Shown: positions 13,461-23,377, counted from the stretch's first letter. The stretch: 51,863 nucleotides of DNA from Bacteroidaceae bacterium (GCA_017940565.1 JAGAYH010000047.1:1-51863); one strand, 5' to 3'. Made by a program: numbers and translations. Notes: generated by a model not told the origin, from the sequence alone.

Positions 13461-14312
13461 ATGTTGAGATTAGCAGTACAATCCAAAGGACGCCTCTACG
13501 AAGATACGATGGCGTTGCTCGGCGAAGCCGACATCAAAGTGAGTAAATCAGTGCGCGGCCTCCTGGTAGAAGCCAAAGACTTCCCCATGGAGGTCCTCTT
13601 CCTGCGCGACGACGACATACCGCAGACGGTAGCCAGCGGTGTGGCCGATTTGGGCATCGTAGGCGAAAACGAATTCCTTGAGCGCGGCGAACGGGCCGAC
13701 ATCGTGCGCCGTCTGGGCTTCAGCCGCTGCCGCTTGTCGCTGGCCGTGCCAAAGAGTGAGGACTACCGCGGCCTGGAGTGGTTCCAAGGCAAAAAGATAG
13801 CCACTTCTTATCCCAACATCCTGGGCCGCTTCCTCTCCGAGAATGGCATCCGGGCCGAGGTACACGTCATAACCGGCAGCGTCGAGGTATCTCCCGGCAT
13901 CGGCCTGGCAGATGCCATTTTCGACATCGTCAGTTCCGGCTCCACACTTGTAAGCAACAATCTGCGCGAAGTGGAAACGGTGGTCCAGAGCGAAGCCCTG
14001 CTCATCGGCTACCCGCATATGTCAGCCGAGAAACGCGACGTGCTCGCCCAGCTCCTCTTCCGCCTGCAGGCTGTCAAGGATGCTGAAAACAAGAAATATG
14101 TCCTGATGAACGTGCCCCGCTCCAAGGTTGACGACATCGTGCGCGTGCTGCCCGGAATGAAGAGTCCCACCATCATGCCGCTGGCTGACAAGGAATGGTG
14201 CAGCGTTCACACCGTGCTCGACAAAGACCGCTTCTGGGAAATCATAGGTCAGCTTAAGGACAACGGTGCCCAGGGCATACTGGTGCTGCCTATAGAAAAA
14301 ATGATACCATAA
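13461..14312 (+). CDS. hisG: ATP phosphoribosyltransferase, long form
   Basis: 283 residues, the size of the long HisG with an extra C-terminal ACT-like domain that binds histidine for feedback inhibition. The N-terminus LRLAVQSKGRLYEDTMALL and the GVADLGIVGENEFLE stretch are diagnostic. The PRPP-binding region is at about residue 150 (DAIFDIVSSGSTL). The C-terminal GAQGILVLPIEKM closes the ACT-like domain. It catalyses the first, committed step of histidine synthesis (ATP + PRPP). It is the first structural gene after the attenuator, and hisD starts three bases after its stop codon. Confidence 0.97.
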   Translation: MLRLAVQSKGRLYEDTMALLGEADIKVSKSVRGLLVEAKDFPMEVLFLRDDDIPQTVASGVADLGIVGENEFLERGERADIVRRLGFSRCRLSLAVPKSEDYRGLEWFQGKKIATSYPNILGRFLSENGIRAEVHVITGSVEVSPGIGLADAIFDIVSSGSTLVSNNLREVETVVQSEALLIGYPHMSAEKRDVLAQLLFRLQAVKDAENKKYVLMNVPRSKVDDIVRVLPGMKSPTIMPLADKEWCSVHTVLDKDRFWEIIGQLKDNGAQGILVLPIEKMIP

Positions 14313-14315
14313 ACT

Positions 14316-15608
14316 ATGGAATTGAAAGTCGTAAGATATCCTAATGTCGAAGATTGCGACGCCCTTCTCAAACGTCCGGCCTTCGATGTCACACAACTTT
14401 TCGCCACCGTCGGAGCTGTGGTCGACGCCGTGCGCCGCGAAGGCGACACAGCCCTGCGCCGCTACGAGCTACAATTCGACCGCGTGGCCCTGGACAGCCT
14501 TTTGGTAAGCGACGAGGAGTTTTACGAGGCCATGCATCTGGTTGACGCCCCGTTGAAAGAGGCTGTCCGCCTGGCCAATGCCAATATCGAGCGCTTCCAT
14601 CGCGCCCAAACCTTCAGCACCATTCGTGTGGAGACCAGTCCGGGCGTGGTGTGCGAACAGAAGTCAGTGCCCATAGAGCGGGTAGGGCTCTACGTTCCCG
14701 GCGGCACGGCTCCGCTGTTTTCCACCGTGCTCATGCTGGCCACGCCGGCCAAGATAGCCGGTTGCAGTGAGATTGTGCTTTGCACGCCGCCCGACTCCGG
14801 GGGCCGTATCAACCCTGCTATCCTCTTCGCAGCCAGGCTGGCGGGTGTCAGCAAGGTATTCAAACTTGGCGGTGCCCAGGCTGTGGCAGCCATGGCTTGC
14901 GGTACGGAGAGCGTGCCTCGGGTTGACAAAATCTTTGGCCCCGGCAACCAGTACGTCATGGCCGCCAAGCAGCTCGTAAGTCTCACTGACGTGGCTATAG
15001 ACATGCCTGCCGGACCGAGCGAAGTCGAGGTGCTTGCCGACAGTTCGGCCAATGCGGCCTTCGTAGCCGCCGACCTGTTGAGCCAGGCCGAGCATGGTGC
15101 CGACAGTCAGGTAGTTCTCGTCTCCACTGACGAAGATTTGCTCCGCCAGGTTCAGCAAGAGCTGGCACAGCAGCTGGCTGAACTGCCGCGTCGCGAACTG
15201 GCCGAAAAAGCTCTCAGCCACAGCGTGCTCATCCTTGTCCGCAATATGGACGAAGCCGTGGCTCTGACCAACCGTTACGCTCCTGAACACCTCGTTGTGG
15301 CCACGGCCGACTACCGCAAGGTGGCTGAGCGCATCACCCATGCGGGTTCCGTATTCCTCGGCCCATACAGTTGCGAGAGTGCCGGCGATTATGCCTCCGG
15401 TACCAACCATACGCTGCCCACCAAGGGCTATGCCCGTGCCTACAGCGGGCTGTGCCTGGACAGTTTTATGCGTAAGATGACGCTGCAGGAGCTCTCGGCT
15501 GAGGGAGTGGCCGGCATCGGTCCCGCCGTGGTGGCCATGGCCCGGGCCGAGCGGCTTGATGCCCACAGCAAGGCAATGGAAATCAGGTTGAATCACATAA
15601 ACCGATAA
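14316..15608 (+). CDS. hisD: Histidinol dehydrogenase
   Basis: 430 residues, normal length. The motif [24 protein letters not shown] and the [32 protein letters not shown] stretch are characteristic. The Zn-ligand and catalytic positions (the QAEHG and EH regions, around residues 255-330) are present. It performs the last two steps, histidinol to histidine, with two NAD. It follows hisG by three bases and precedes hisC by one base, so translation is tightly coupled. Confidence 0.97.
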   Translation: MELKVVRYPNVEDCDALLKRPAFDVTQLFATVGAVVDAVRREGDTALRRYELQFDRVALDSLLVSDEEFYEAMHLVDAPLKEAVRLANANIERFHRAQTFSTIRVETSPGVVCEQKSVPIERVGLYVPGGTAPLFSTVLMLATPAKIAGCSEIVLCTPPDSGGRINPAILFAARLAGVSKVFKLGGAQAVAAMACGTESVPRVDKIFGPGNQYVMAAKQLVSLTDVAIDMPAGPSEVEVLADSSANAAFVAADLLSQAEHGADSQVVLVSTDEDLLRQVQQELAQQLAELPRRELAEKALSHSVLILVRNMDEAVALTNRYAPEHLVVATADYRKVAERITHAGSVFLGPYSCESAGDYASGTNHTLPTKGYARAYSGLCLDSFMRKMTLQELSAEGVAGIGPAVVAMARAERLDAHSKAMEIRLNHINR

Positions 15609-15609
15609 T

Positions 15610-16656
15610 ATGAAACCGCTCAAGGAGTTGGTCCGCCCCAACATTTGGGCTCTCAAGCCCTACAGCTCGGCCCGTGATGAGTATCACGGCAAAGCCGCGC
15701 ACACGTTTCTCGATGCCAACGAGAGTCCTTACAACGTGCCTCTCAACCGTTATCCTGACCCTTTGCAAGAAGAGCTGAAGCAGGCCATAGCCCCTCTGAA
15801 GGGGGTGGAACCCCCGCAGATCTTTCTCGGCAACGGCAGCGACGAAGCCATTGACCTTGTATTCCGTGTCTTTTGTGTGCCACAGCGCGACAATGTCGTG
15901 GCCATCGAGCCCACCTACGGCATGTACCAGGTCTGTGCCGACATCAACAATGTGGAATACCGCAAAGTGCTTCTCGGACCTAATTTCGAATTGGAGCCAC
16001 ACAGACTCCTCGAAGTGGTCAACGAGCGCACCAAGGTGGTCTTCCTCTGCTCGCCAAACAATCCCACCGGCAACTGTCTCGACCCTGATGCCGTCGAAAC
16101 CATCGTACGCCAGTTCCAAGGCATTGTTGTCGTGGATGAAGCTTATAGCGATTTTTCAACAAAGCCACAGTTCCGTCTCAGACTCAATGAATTTCCAAAC
16201 CTCATTGTGCTCAATACCTTCTCCAAGGCATGGGCCAGCGCGGCCATCCGTCTGGGCATGGCCTTTGCTTCGCCCGACATCATCAGCCTCTTCACTAAGG
16301 TGAAATATCCCTACAATGTCAACGCCCTGACCATGCAAGCCGCCGCCGACATCCTCGGCCGCCGTTTTGAAGTAGACCGTTGGGTGAAACAGATACTTCA
16401 GGAGCGCACCGCGCTCCTTGCTGCCGTCAGCGAGCTCCCCATTTGCCAGCGCGTGTTCCCCACCGATGCCAACTTCTTCCTGGCCCGCATCGACCAGGCC
16501 GGCCGTGTCTACGAACACCTCGTCAGCCAGGGCATCATTGTACGCAACCGCTCGGGCGTAACCCTATGCAACGACTGTTTGCGCATTACTGTGGGCTCGC
16601 ATACCGAAAACAACCGTCTCCTGGCGGCACTGCGCCAGTACAGGCCCCAATCGTAA
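15610..16656 (+). CDS. hisC: Histidinol-phosphate aminotransferase
   Basis: 348 residues. A class I/II fold, PLP-dependent aminotransferase: [21 protein letters not shown] at the N-terminus, [10 protein letters not shown] (residues about 76-85), SPNNPTGN for the phosphate region, VVDEAYSDF, and the PLP lysine in [15 protein letters not shown]. It converts imidazole-acetol phosphate to histidinol phosphate using glutamate. It is one base after hisD. Confidence 0.96.
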   Translation: MKPLKELVRPNIWALKPYSSARDEYHGKAAHTFLDANESPYNVPLNRYPDPLQEELKQAIAPLKGVEPPQIFLGNGSDEAIDLVFRVFCVPQRDNVVAIEPTYGMYQVCADINNVEYRKVLLGPNFELEPHRLLEVVNERTKVVFLCSPNNPTGNCLDPDAVETIVRQFQGIVVVDEAYSDFSTKPQFRLRLNEFPNLIVLNTFSKAWASAAIRLGMAFASPDIISLFTKVKYPYNVNALTMQAAADILGRRFEVDRWVKQILQERTALLAAVSELPICQRVFPTDANFFLARIDQAGRVYEHLVSQGIIVRNRSGVTLCNDCLRITVGSHTENNRLLAALRQYRPQS

Positions 16657-16709
16657 GTCCCCGGTCGCGACTCCCCGAGACAGCAGTTCCAATGTATGAA
16701 TCATAAATC

Positions 16710-17786
16710 ATGAATAACAGATTGAAAAAAGCCATCTTCATCGACCGCGACGGCACCCTGATAGCCGAACCGGCCGACGAACAGATCGACAGCTTCGCCA
16801 AGCTCCGTTTCATGCCAGGCGCCCTGACCCAACTCGCCCTCGTGCGGCAGCGCACAGACTTTGAACTCGTCATGGTCTCCAACCAAGACGGCCTCGGCAC
16901 CGAGACCTTTCCCGAAGAAACCTTCTGGCCCGTCCACAACTTCATTCTCGACACCTTCAGGAGCGTTGGCGTCGAGTTTGACAACATCCTCATCGACACT
17001 ACACGGCCTGCCGACGGCGCTCCCACGCGCAAGCCCGGCACAGCCATGCTTGCCGGCTACACCTCCGGCGGCTACGACCTCGCCAACAGCTACGTTGTCG
17101 GTGACCGCGACAGCGATGCCCTCCTGGCCCGCAATCTTGGCTGCCGCTTCATCAGAATCGGTAACGGCCACACTTGGCAACAGGCCGCCGAAACCCTGCT
17201 CCTCGGCCAGCGCACCGCCCATGTCCGCCGCCAGACCGGTGAAACCGACATCGATCTCACCCTCTGTCTCGACGGCAGCGGACAAGCCGACATCCACACC
17301 GGTATCGGCTTCTTCGACCACATGCTCATGCAGCTGCCGCGCCATGGTGGGTTCGACCTTACCCTCCGTTGTCGTGGCGACCTCCATGTCGACGAGCACC
17401 ACACCGTAGAAGACGTGGCCATCGTCCTGGGCACCGCCCTCCGTCAGGCACTTGGCACCAAGCTCGGCCTGTCGCGCTATGGCTTTGTCCTGCCCATGGA
17501 CGACTGTCTCGCGCGTGTTGCCGTCGATCTCGGCGGCCGTCCGTGGCTTGTCTGGCGCGCCACGTTCAGACGCGAACGTGTGGGCGACCTGCCCACGGAA
17601 CTCTTTCCCCATTTCTTCCATAGCCTCGCCGACGCCGCACAGATGAACCTCCATGTCCGCGCCACCGGAGACAACGAGCACCATAAAATCGAGGCCATCT
17701 TCAAAGCCCTGGCGCGAGCCCTGCGCATGGCCCTGCGGCGTGACCCCTGCAGCCTCACGCTCCCCACAAGCAAAGGCCTCCTATGA
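16710..17786 (+). CDS. hisB: Bifunctional histidinol-phosphatase / imidazoleglycerol-phosphate dehydratase
   Basis: 358 residues in two domains. Residues 1-160 form an HAD-type histidinol-phosphatase ([16 protein letters not shown], with the DxD nucleophile; [21 protein letters not shown]). Residues 165-350 form the IGP dehydratase: [28 protein letters not shown], then [14 protein letters not shown], ending with the second metal motif [23 protein letters not shown]. This HisNB fusion, as in enterobacteria, supplies the sixth and eighth pathway steps. It is 53 bases after hisC. The following lipoprotein overlaps its stop codon. Confidence 0.96.
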   Translation: MNNRLKKAIFIDRDGTLIAEPADEQIDSFAKLRFMPGALTQLALVRQRTDFELVMVSNQDGLGTETFPEETFWPVHNFILDTFRSVGVEFDNILIDTTRPADGAPTRKPGTAMLAGYTSGGYDLANSYVVGDRDSDALLARNLGCRFIRIGNGHTWQQAAETLLLGQRTAHVRRQTGETDIDLTLCLDGSGQADIHTGIGFFDHMLMQLPRHGGFDLTLRCRGDLHVDEHHTVEDVAIVLGTALRQALGTKLGLSRYGFVLPMDDCLARVAVDLGGRPWLVWRATFRRERVGDLPTELFPHFFHSLADAAQMNLHVRATGDNEHHKIEAIFKALARALRMALRRDPCSLTLPTSKGLL

Positions 17787-18427
17787 ACCTCCTGCGCTGC
17801 CATAGCCGCCTGTTGACGCCGATTCTGCTCCTGATGCTCCTAACAGCCTGCGACGAGCCGCTCAGCCTTGATGCACCGCCCGAGACGCCGCCGGCCGACT
17901 CCACCGAAATCGTCATTCCCGACGACGGGGCCGACACCGTCAGCCACACCGTTTCAGAAGCGCAGGCCATCTACACCGGCGGTTCCCGCGGTCCCTGTGC
18001 CGTGCAGGGCTACATTGTCGGATGCGTGGACGGACTTGATATTGACCGCGCACAGTTTGACCCGCCTTTCCGCGTGCCCAGCAACCTGCTGCTGGCGGAC
18101 GACAGCACGGAGCGCAGGCCTGGGCATTGTTTTGCCGTGGCGCTTAAAAACGGTTCGGCCCTGCGAAATGCACTGAACTTAACGGATCATCCGGAGCTGT
18201 GGCATTGCCGTCTCATGGTTTACGGTGAGCTTGGCATTTATTTCGGTCAGGTTGGCATGCGCACGCCCGACTATTGGCAACTTCTTGACGGTCCTGCGGA
18301 AGGTGGGGACGGCGGTGGCCGCGACGACGGCGGTGACGGACGGGACGATGAGGAGTATGCGACACTGCCTGTGGACGATGGGGAGACGCTGGTGGCGGGT
18401 GGACGCGGGGTAAATGTGTGCAGATAG
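17783..18427 (+). CDS. DUF6359-like lipoprotein, translationally coupled to hisB
   Basis: 214 residues. The start ATG overlaps the hisB TGA (ATGA at 17783-17786). The N-terminus has a lipoprotein signal ending in LTAC. The middle resembles the OB-fold DUF6359 domain of Bacteroidetes: [22 protein letters not shown], then [34 protein letters not shown] and [13 protein letters not shown]. The last 45 residues are Gly/Asp-rich ([13 protein letters not shown]). Such lipoproteins are usually surface proteins of unknown role. Its attachment to a biosynthetic operon is odd: it would be controlled by histidine levels. Confidence 0.75.
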   Translation: MNLLRCHSRLLTPILLLMLLTACDEPLSLDAPPETPPADSTEIVIPDDGADTVSHTVSEAQAIYTGGSRGPCAVQGYIVGCVDGLDIDRAQFDPPFRVPSNLLLADDSTERRPGHCFAVALKNGSALRNALNLTDHPELWHCRLMVYGELGIYFGQVGMRTPDYWQLLDGPAEGGDGGGRDDGGDGRDDEEYATLPVDDGETLVAGGRGVNVCR

Positions 18428-18458
18428 TTGCGATTGCGGTGGAAAATGTGTAATTTTG
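18428..18458 (+). promoter_or_regulatory. Promoter of queD-queE
   Basis: TTGC at 18428-18431, a 19-bp spacer, TAATTTTG at 18451-18458. It begins right after the lipoprotein stop codon. Confidence 0.75.
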
Positions 18459-18483
18459 CAGGTGAAAGGAGTAAAAACTGACG

Positions 18484-18819
18484 ATGTATTACGTAAAGAA
18501 AACGGTTGAGGTGGCCATGGCGCACCGGCTGGCGCTTGACTACGAGAGCAAGTGTACGGGGCTGCACGGCCACAATGCTGTGGTGACGGTGTGGTGCCGC
18601 GCGCGGGAGCTGGACCGCAACGGCATGGTTGTGGACTTCAGCGAGCTGAAGCGTGTGGTGAAGGGGGCGCTCGACCACCGGTTTGTAAACGAGGTGGTGG
18701 ACTTTAACCCTACGGCCGAGAATCTGGCGCGCTGGTTGTGCGAGAGGATACCCAACTGCTATAAGGTGAGCATCCGCGAGTCGGAGCACAACGAAGCCAC
18801 TTACGAGCGCGACGAATGA
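18484..18819 (+). CDS. queD: 6-carboxytetrahydropterin synthase
   Basis: 111 residues, the usual small QueD size. Zn-binding His are in VAMAHRLALDY and GLHGHNAVV; the Cys of the catalytic site is in SKCTGLHGHN; Asp-His lie in the ALDHRFVNE region and Glu in RESEHNEA. It converts dihydroneopterin triphosphate to 6-carboxy-tetrahydropterin, the second step of queuosine precursor synthesis. It overlaps queE by four bases. Confidence 0.95.
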   Translation: MYYVKKTVEVAMAHRLALDYESKCTGLHGHNAVVTVWCRARELDRNGMVVDFSELKRVVKGALDHRFVNEVVDFNPTAENLARWLCERIPNCYKVSIRESEHNEATYERDE

Positions 18820-19394
18820 AGCGGGTGAACGAAATTTTCCGTTCGCTTCAGGGCGAAGGCTACTGGACGGGCCGCGCGGCGGTGTTCGTGAGGTTTTCGG
18901 GGTGTAACCTGCGCTGCAGGTTCTGCGACACTGACCACGGCCGGGGCGTGCTGATGGGAGATGAGGAGATAGCGCGCCGTGCAGCGGAGGGGGGTACGGG
19001 TTTCGTGGTGCTGACGGGCGGCGAGCCGGCCTTGCAGGTTGACGGGCCGCTTGTGGCGGCGCTGCATGCAAGGGGCCTGACGGTGGCGATTGAGACGAAC
19101 GGCACGAGGCGGCTGCCAGAGGGGATAGACTGGGTGACGTATTCGCCGAAGTGGGAGTTCTGCAACGGTGCCGAGCCGCAGATAGCGCGTGCGGATGAAC
19201 TTAAGGTGGTGTGGACGGGCCAGGATGTGGAGCATCATTTGGATTTTCCGGCGCAGCATTATTTTTTACAGCCCTGCGACTGGGGTGACGCCGAGCGCAA
19301 CCGTGAGTCGCTGGCAGCGTGTGTGGCCTATGTGGAGACGCATCCGCGATGGCGGCTGTCGGCGCAGATGCACAAACTGATTGGGGTGAGATAG
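18816..19394 (+). CDS. queE: 7-carboxy-7-deazaguanine synthase (radical SAM)
   Basis: 192 residues. The N-terminal FRSLQGEGYWTGRAAVFVRFSGCNLRCRFCDTD has the radical SAM cluster C-x3-C-x2-C. The GGEPALQ motif that contacts SAM follows. It makes the deazapurine ring from the QueD product in a SAM- and Mg-dependent step. It overlaps queD by ATGA, and the two form a transcription unit. queC is not in the window. Confidence 0.95.
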   Translation: MKRVNEIFRSLQGEGYWTGRAAVFVRFSGCNLRCRFCDTDHGRGVLMGDEEIARRAAEGGTGFVVLTGGEPALQVDGPLVAALHARGLTVAIETNGTRRLPEGIDWVTYSPKWEFCNGAEPQIARADELKVVWTGQDVEHHLDFPAQHYFLQPCDWGDAERNRESLAACVAYVETHPRWRLSAQMHKLIGVR

Positions 19395-19427
19395 GGGGAT
19401 TTCGGTCTGATTTAATTGCTACAATAT

Positions 19428-20714
19428 ATGATACGCTGGTTTTTAGGATTGATATGTCTGTTCTTTTGCGCGGCAAACGGCGCGGCCGAGGTGGTTTTCG
19501 ATGAATGGTTTGAGGAGCGTACGCTGCGTGTGGACTATATGTTCTCCGGTGACTCGGTGGCGCAGTCGCTGAGTTTTGACGAGGCCATGAGCATGCCCGT
19601 CTGGGCAGGTCGTCGGCGCCATTTGGACTCACTGTATGTGGAGGGCAACGGTCAGATATCGATGATTGACGCTGCTACGGGCCGTCGGATATATGCGCAC
19701 TCGTTTTCGACGCTGTTTCAAGAGTGGCAACACACGGACGAGGCGCGGATGAGACGGCGGAGCTTCGAGAACAGTTTCCTGTTGCCCATGCCCAAGCGCC
19801 CGGTGAAGGTTGTGGTGGAGCTGCGTAACAGCCATAGGGCGGTGACCAGCCGTACGGTGACGCCCCTTGACCCGTCTGACATACTGATTCGCCGGCTTGA
19901 CGGGGTGGTAGCGGCTCCTCACCGCTATCTGGAGAAACATGGGGATGTGTCGAAGTGTATTGACATTGCCATAGTGGCAGAGGGTTACACGGCCAAGCAA
20001 CGTAAGCTGTTTTACCGCGACGCACAGCGCTTTGCAGATGCCTTGTTTGAGCATGAACCCTTCACCTCGCTGCGGCATCGTTTCAATATCGTGGCGGTGG
20101 CTCCGGCTTCGCGCGACGAAGGTACGAGCGTGCCCCGTCAAGGTCTGTGGAAGGAGACGGCAATAAGTTCTAATTTCGATACTTTCTACAGCGACCGCTA
20201 TCTGACGACGCTTCATCTGAAACGCTTGCAGGATGTGCTGACGGGCATAGCCCACGAACATGTGGTGGTGCTTGTGAACAGCGATGTTTACGGCGGTGGC
20301 GGCATTTATAACCTATACATGCTCTCGTCGGCGCACCACAAGTATTCTCTGCCGGTGATGATACATGAGTTCGGCCACAGTTTTGCCGGTCTGGGCGACG
20401 AATATGCCTATGGCGAGGCCGAACCTTACTATCATCAGGGTGTGGAACCGTGGGAGCCCAACCTGACTACTTTGGCCGATTTCAGGTCAAAGTGGGCCGA
20501 CATGGTGCCTGCCGGCGTGGCGGTGCCTACTGCCGTGTCTGAAAACGGTGGCAAGGACACGGAGAGCGTGGGTGTCTACGAGGGGGCGGGTTATCTGACG
20601 AAGGGAGTCTATCGTCCGGCGCCCGAATGCCGCATGAAGGTGAACGATGTGCAGCAGTTCTGCCCCGTGTGCCGACGTGCCATAGCGCGTGCGGTAGCGT
20701 TTTACACGGAGTAA
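19428..20714 (+). CDS. M64 family zinc peptidase, secreted
   Basis: 428 residues from the ATG at 19428. A signal peptide (MIRWFLGLICLFFCAANG) leads to a propeptide-like beta region (about 25-170), then the peptidase domain. The zinc site is HEFGHSFAGLGDEY (about residue 310), the HExxHxxxGLxDE form of IgA-peptidase-type M64 enzymes. The third ligand is probably the Asp after the GLG. The substrate cannot be told. The open frame also has a TTG four codons earlier; the ATG gives the better signal. It follows queE by 33 bases and may be cotranscribed. Confidence 0.85.
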   Translation: MIRWFLGLICLFFCAANGAAEVVFDEWFEERTLRVDYMFSGDSVAQSLSFDEAMSMPVWAGRRRHLDSLYVEGNGQISMIDAATGRRIYAHSFSTLFQEWQHTDEARMRRRSFENSFLLPMPKRPVKVVVELRNSHRAVTSRTVTPLDPSDILIRRLDGVVAAPHRYLEKHGDVSKCIDIAIVAEGYTAKQRKLFYRDAQRFADALFEHEPFTSLRHRFNIVAVAPASRDEGTSVPRQGLWKETAISSNFDTFYSDRYLTTLHLKRLQDVLTGIAHEHVVVLVNSDVYGGGGIYNLYMLSSAHHKYSLPVMIHEFGHSFAGLGDEYAYGEAEPYYHQGVEPWEPNLTTLADFRSKWADMVPAGVAVPTAVSENGGKDTESVGVYEGAGYLTKGVYRPAPECRMKVNDVQQFCPVCRRAIARAVAFYTE

Positions 20715-20759
20715 CCGTTTGTTTCTGAGAAAACTTTTTGTGTTTAGCGCAAGGCGGGC

Positions 20760-23189
20760 TTAAATGTTTGCCACGCGCATGATGTCGGCGAACACACCGG
20801 CTGCCGTGACTTCGGCACCGGCTCCGTAGCCTTGTATAATCATGGGATAGCGGCGGTAGCGCTCCGTGGTAAGCACAACGACGTTGTTGGAGTCTTCAAG
20901 CTTGTAGAACGGGTGGTTTTCGTCCACTTCGACAAGCGACACAGTGGCTTCCCCGTTGGCCCATCTGGCTACGAAGCGCAGGCGGTGACGGGCCTGGGCC
21001 ACGCTTTGCCGGCGTTGCTCAAACTGGGCGTCGAGCTGGCTGACGCTATCCATGAAGTCGGCGGTAGTGCCTTCGAAGTATTCCTGTGGTATGAAGGGTT
21101 CGATGTGCACATCCTCCTGATTGATGCGTTCTCCCGCCTCTCTGACAAGGATGACGAGCTTTCTGAGCACATCTTTGCCGCAGAGGTCGATGCGTGGGTC
21201 AGGCTCGCTTATCTTCAACTCCTTTGCCTGGCGGATAACGGTGCTCAGCGGTCGGTCGGCCGCAAGGTTGTTGAAGATGTAGTTGAGCGTGCCGCTGAGC
21301 ACAGCCTGTATTTCGATGACGCGGTCGCCGCTGGCGCGGAGGTCGTCAATGGTTTTTATGATGGGAAGGCCTGCGCCGACGTTTGTCTCGTAGAGAAATT
21401 TCACGCCGTGGCTCAAGGCAGTGTTCTTGAGGGAGGCGTAGGTGTCGTAAGGCGCTGAAGCAGCTATTTTGTTGGCCGTCACCACCGATATGTTGTGCTC
21501 CAGCAGGGTTTGGTAGGTTGAGGCTATATCGCTGCTTGCTGTGCAATCTACGAAGACGGAGTTATAAAGATTCATGTCAAGTATAGCTTGCAGCAAGTGG
21601 TCTTTGTCACAAGGCGATGCCTGTTTCAATGTGTCGAGCGCGCCGTCCATGTCAAGTCCTTCTGCATTGAAGATGGCACGTTTACTGTTGGCCAATCCCA
21701 CGAGATTGAGTTTGAGGCGGCGGGTGTCCATCAGTTCCTGCCGCTGCTCCTGCAGCTGGCTGAGCAGGCTTGAGCCTACGCCGCCCACGCCGCATAGGAA
21801 GAGGTTTATCACCTGGTAGTCGCTCAGGAAGAAACTGTCGTGGATGACGTTGCTGGCTTTGCGCAGGTGCTGTTTGTCGATGATGGCCGATATGTTGGTC
21901 TCCGATGCGCCTTGGGCCACTGAGAGCACGCTGATGCCGTTCCTGCCCAGCACGCTGAAGAGCTTGCCGGCTATGCCCTGCGTGTTCTTCATCTGTTCGC
22001 CGACGATGGCGATGGTTGAGAGCCCGTCAATGCGCTGCATGGGGTTCATGGCGCCGGTGGCAATTTCTTTGGCAAATTCCTGGTCGAGCACGCGGCAGGC
22101 CGTCTCGGCGTCGCGGGGCGTCAAACAGATGGTTGTGCTAGTTTCTGACGAAGTCTGTGCCACCATGAACACACTTAGCCCGTGCGCTGCCAAAGTTGAG
22201 AAGATACGACGGTTGACACCGATGACACCGACCATGGACATACCCGAGACGTTGACCAATGACGTGTCCTTGATGGCCGACAGTCCGCGTACGGCTTGCC
22301 TACCTGCGGGTGCTTCACTCGTAATAAGGCTGCCGGGAAATTCGGGACGGAAGGTGTTGCGTATGTATATAGGTATGTTCTTCTTGCGGACGGGATAGAT
22401 CGTGGGGGGGTAAACCACCTTTGCACCGAAGTTGCACAACTCCATGGCCTCGTTGTACGACAAGGTTTCAATGGTGTAGGCATTAGGCACAATTCTGGGG
22501 TCTGCCGTCATGAACCCGTCAACATCGGTCCATATCTCGAGCGTCTCCACGTCGAGCGCGGCAGCCACGATAGCCGCTGTATAGTCCGAGCCACCGCGAC
22601 CCAGAGTGGTGGTAATGCCGCTTGTGGCGTCCGATGCTATGAAACCGGGGATGACAGCTATGGTCTGAAGGTTGGCAAAGCGTTCCTGGATGAGGCGGTT
22701 GGTAAGTGTATAATTCACCATAACCTTCTCTTCGCGCTTTTCCGTCTTTATGAACTCGCGCGAGTCGTAGCGCACGGCACCTTCAATCAATGCCTCCACG
22801 CACAGCGAGGAGCAGCGCTCGCCGTAACTCAGTATGGCATCGCTCGTGCGCGGTGTGACGTCTTGGATGAGGCATACGCCGTGGAGCAGGTCCGACATCT
22901 CGCTGAAGAGGCTTTGTAGTTTCTCTTTCAGCTCTGTCCGCTGCTTTTCCGAGCCAATTACGGCATCTATCAGGTCGTGATGGGCGGCTACGATCTCTTT
23001 AACCAGCCGCTTGTAGTCGGCGTTGCCTTCGCTGGCCAGCCGTGTGGCTTCGATCAGGTTGTCGGTCACAGTCTTCAAGGCCGATACGACTACAATTACA
23101 GGTCCTCTTCCGGCTTCTGCAATGCGTTTGATATTTTGTATTCCAATGATGGAGCCAACCGAAGTGCCTCCGAATTTAAGTACTTTCAT
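20760..23189 (-). CDS. thrA: Bifunctional aspartokinase / homoserine dehydrogenase
   Basis: 809 residues. The N-terminal half is an aspartate kinase (MKVLKFGGTSVGSI; RGGSDYTAAIVAA near residue 215), followed by ACT domains (around 320-460) that bind Thr or Lys in relatives. The C-terminal half is homoserine dehydrogenase: NLFLCGVGGVGSSLLSQLQ (dinucleotide site), VDCTASSDIASTYQTLLEHNISVVTANK, then the catalytic Lys region in the middle (FLYETNVGAGLP). It makes the first and third steps towards threonine and methionine. Its leader is long and structured (23190-23377). It ends 45 bases from the convergent M64 gene. Confidence 0.95.
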   Translation of the reverse strand: MKVLKFGGTSVGSIIGIQNIKRIAEAGRGPVIVVVSALKTVTDNLIEATRLASEGNADYKRLVKEIVAAHHDLIDAVIGSEKQRTELKEKLQSLFSEMSDLLHGVCLIQDVTPRTSDAILSYGERCSSLCVEALIEGAVRYDSREFIKTEKREEKVMVNYTLTNRLIQERFANLQTIAVIPGFIASDATSGITTTLGRGGSDYTAAIVAAALDVETLEIWTDVDGFMTADPRIVPNAYTIETLSYNEAMELCNFGAKVVYPPTIYPVRKKNIPIYIRNTFRPEFPGSLITSEAPAGRQAVRGLSAIKDTSLVNVSGMSMVGVIGVNRRIFSTLAAHGLSVFMVAQTSSETSTTICLTPRDAETACRVLDQEFAKEIATGAMNPMQRIDGLSTIAIVGEQMKNTQGIAGKLFSVLGRNGISVLSVAQGASETNISAIIDKQHLRKASNVIHDSFFLSDYQVINLFLCGVGGVGSSLLSQLQEQRQELMDTRRLKLNLVGLANSKRAIFNAEGLDMDGALDTLKQASPCDKDHLLQAILDMNLYNSVFVDCTASSDIASTYQTLLEHNISVVTANKIAASAPYDTYASLKNTALSHGVKFLYETNVGAGLPIIKTIDDLRASGDRVIEIQAVLSGTLNYIFNNLAADRPLSTVIRQAKELKISEPDPRIDLCGKDVLRKLVILVREAGERINQEDVHIEPFIPQEYFEGTTADFMDSVSQLDAQFEQRRQSVAQARHRLRFVARWANGEATVSLVEVDENHPFYKLEDSNNVVVLTTERYRRYPMIIQGYGAGAEVTAAGVFADIMRVANI

Positions 23190-23377
23190 TTTTGTGTAGG
23201 GTAGAATAAATGTGCAGGGATTTGCACGGTTGAAAAGTAAATGATAAAGAGTCTAATGACATTTGGAGTCGCATACATTCAGCCCGTCAGGGCATCAAAC
23301 CCTGGCGACGCGCATCGCATGGCGAATAATCGCTGTGGAAAGAACGTTTTTTGTCCATAATGCTACTTTTCAAAAGG
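23190..23377 (-). promoter_or_regulatory. Structured leader of thrA, candidate RNA regulatory element
   Basis: The minus-strand leader (about 180 bases) has a nested structure: GTCGC/GCGAC (23305-23309 with 23268-23272) enclosing CAGGG/CCCTG (23300-23304 with 23288-23292), 7-base loop, with a 15-base single-stranded bulge between the two 3' arms. A second hairpin, GTGCA-N6-TGCAC, lies just upstream of the thrA ATG (about 23209-23224). No T run follows either, so it is not a plain terminator. A 23-codon open frame in the leader contains no Thr or Ile codon. No known riboswitch class was recognised. Confidence 0.45.

Noticed and set aside
14664-15656. 330-codon minus-strand frame
   Set aside because: Antisense to hisD with no coherent domain.
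16701-17684. 327-codon minus-strand frame
   Set aside because: Antisense to hisB; the sense gene has both catalytic domains.
21249-21259. GGTCGGTCGG run in thrA resembling the ATPase dyad
   Set aside because: Only a short one-sided match inside coding sequence; no second arm, no association with the other sites.
23190-23377. SAM, preQ1 or cobalamin riboswitch in the thrA leader
   Set aside because: No conserved core of these classes could be matched by eye; left as an unassigned structure.
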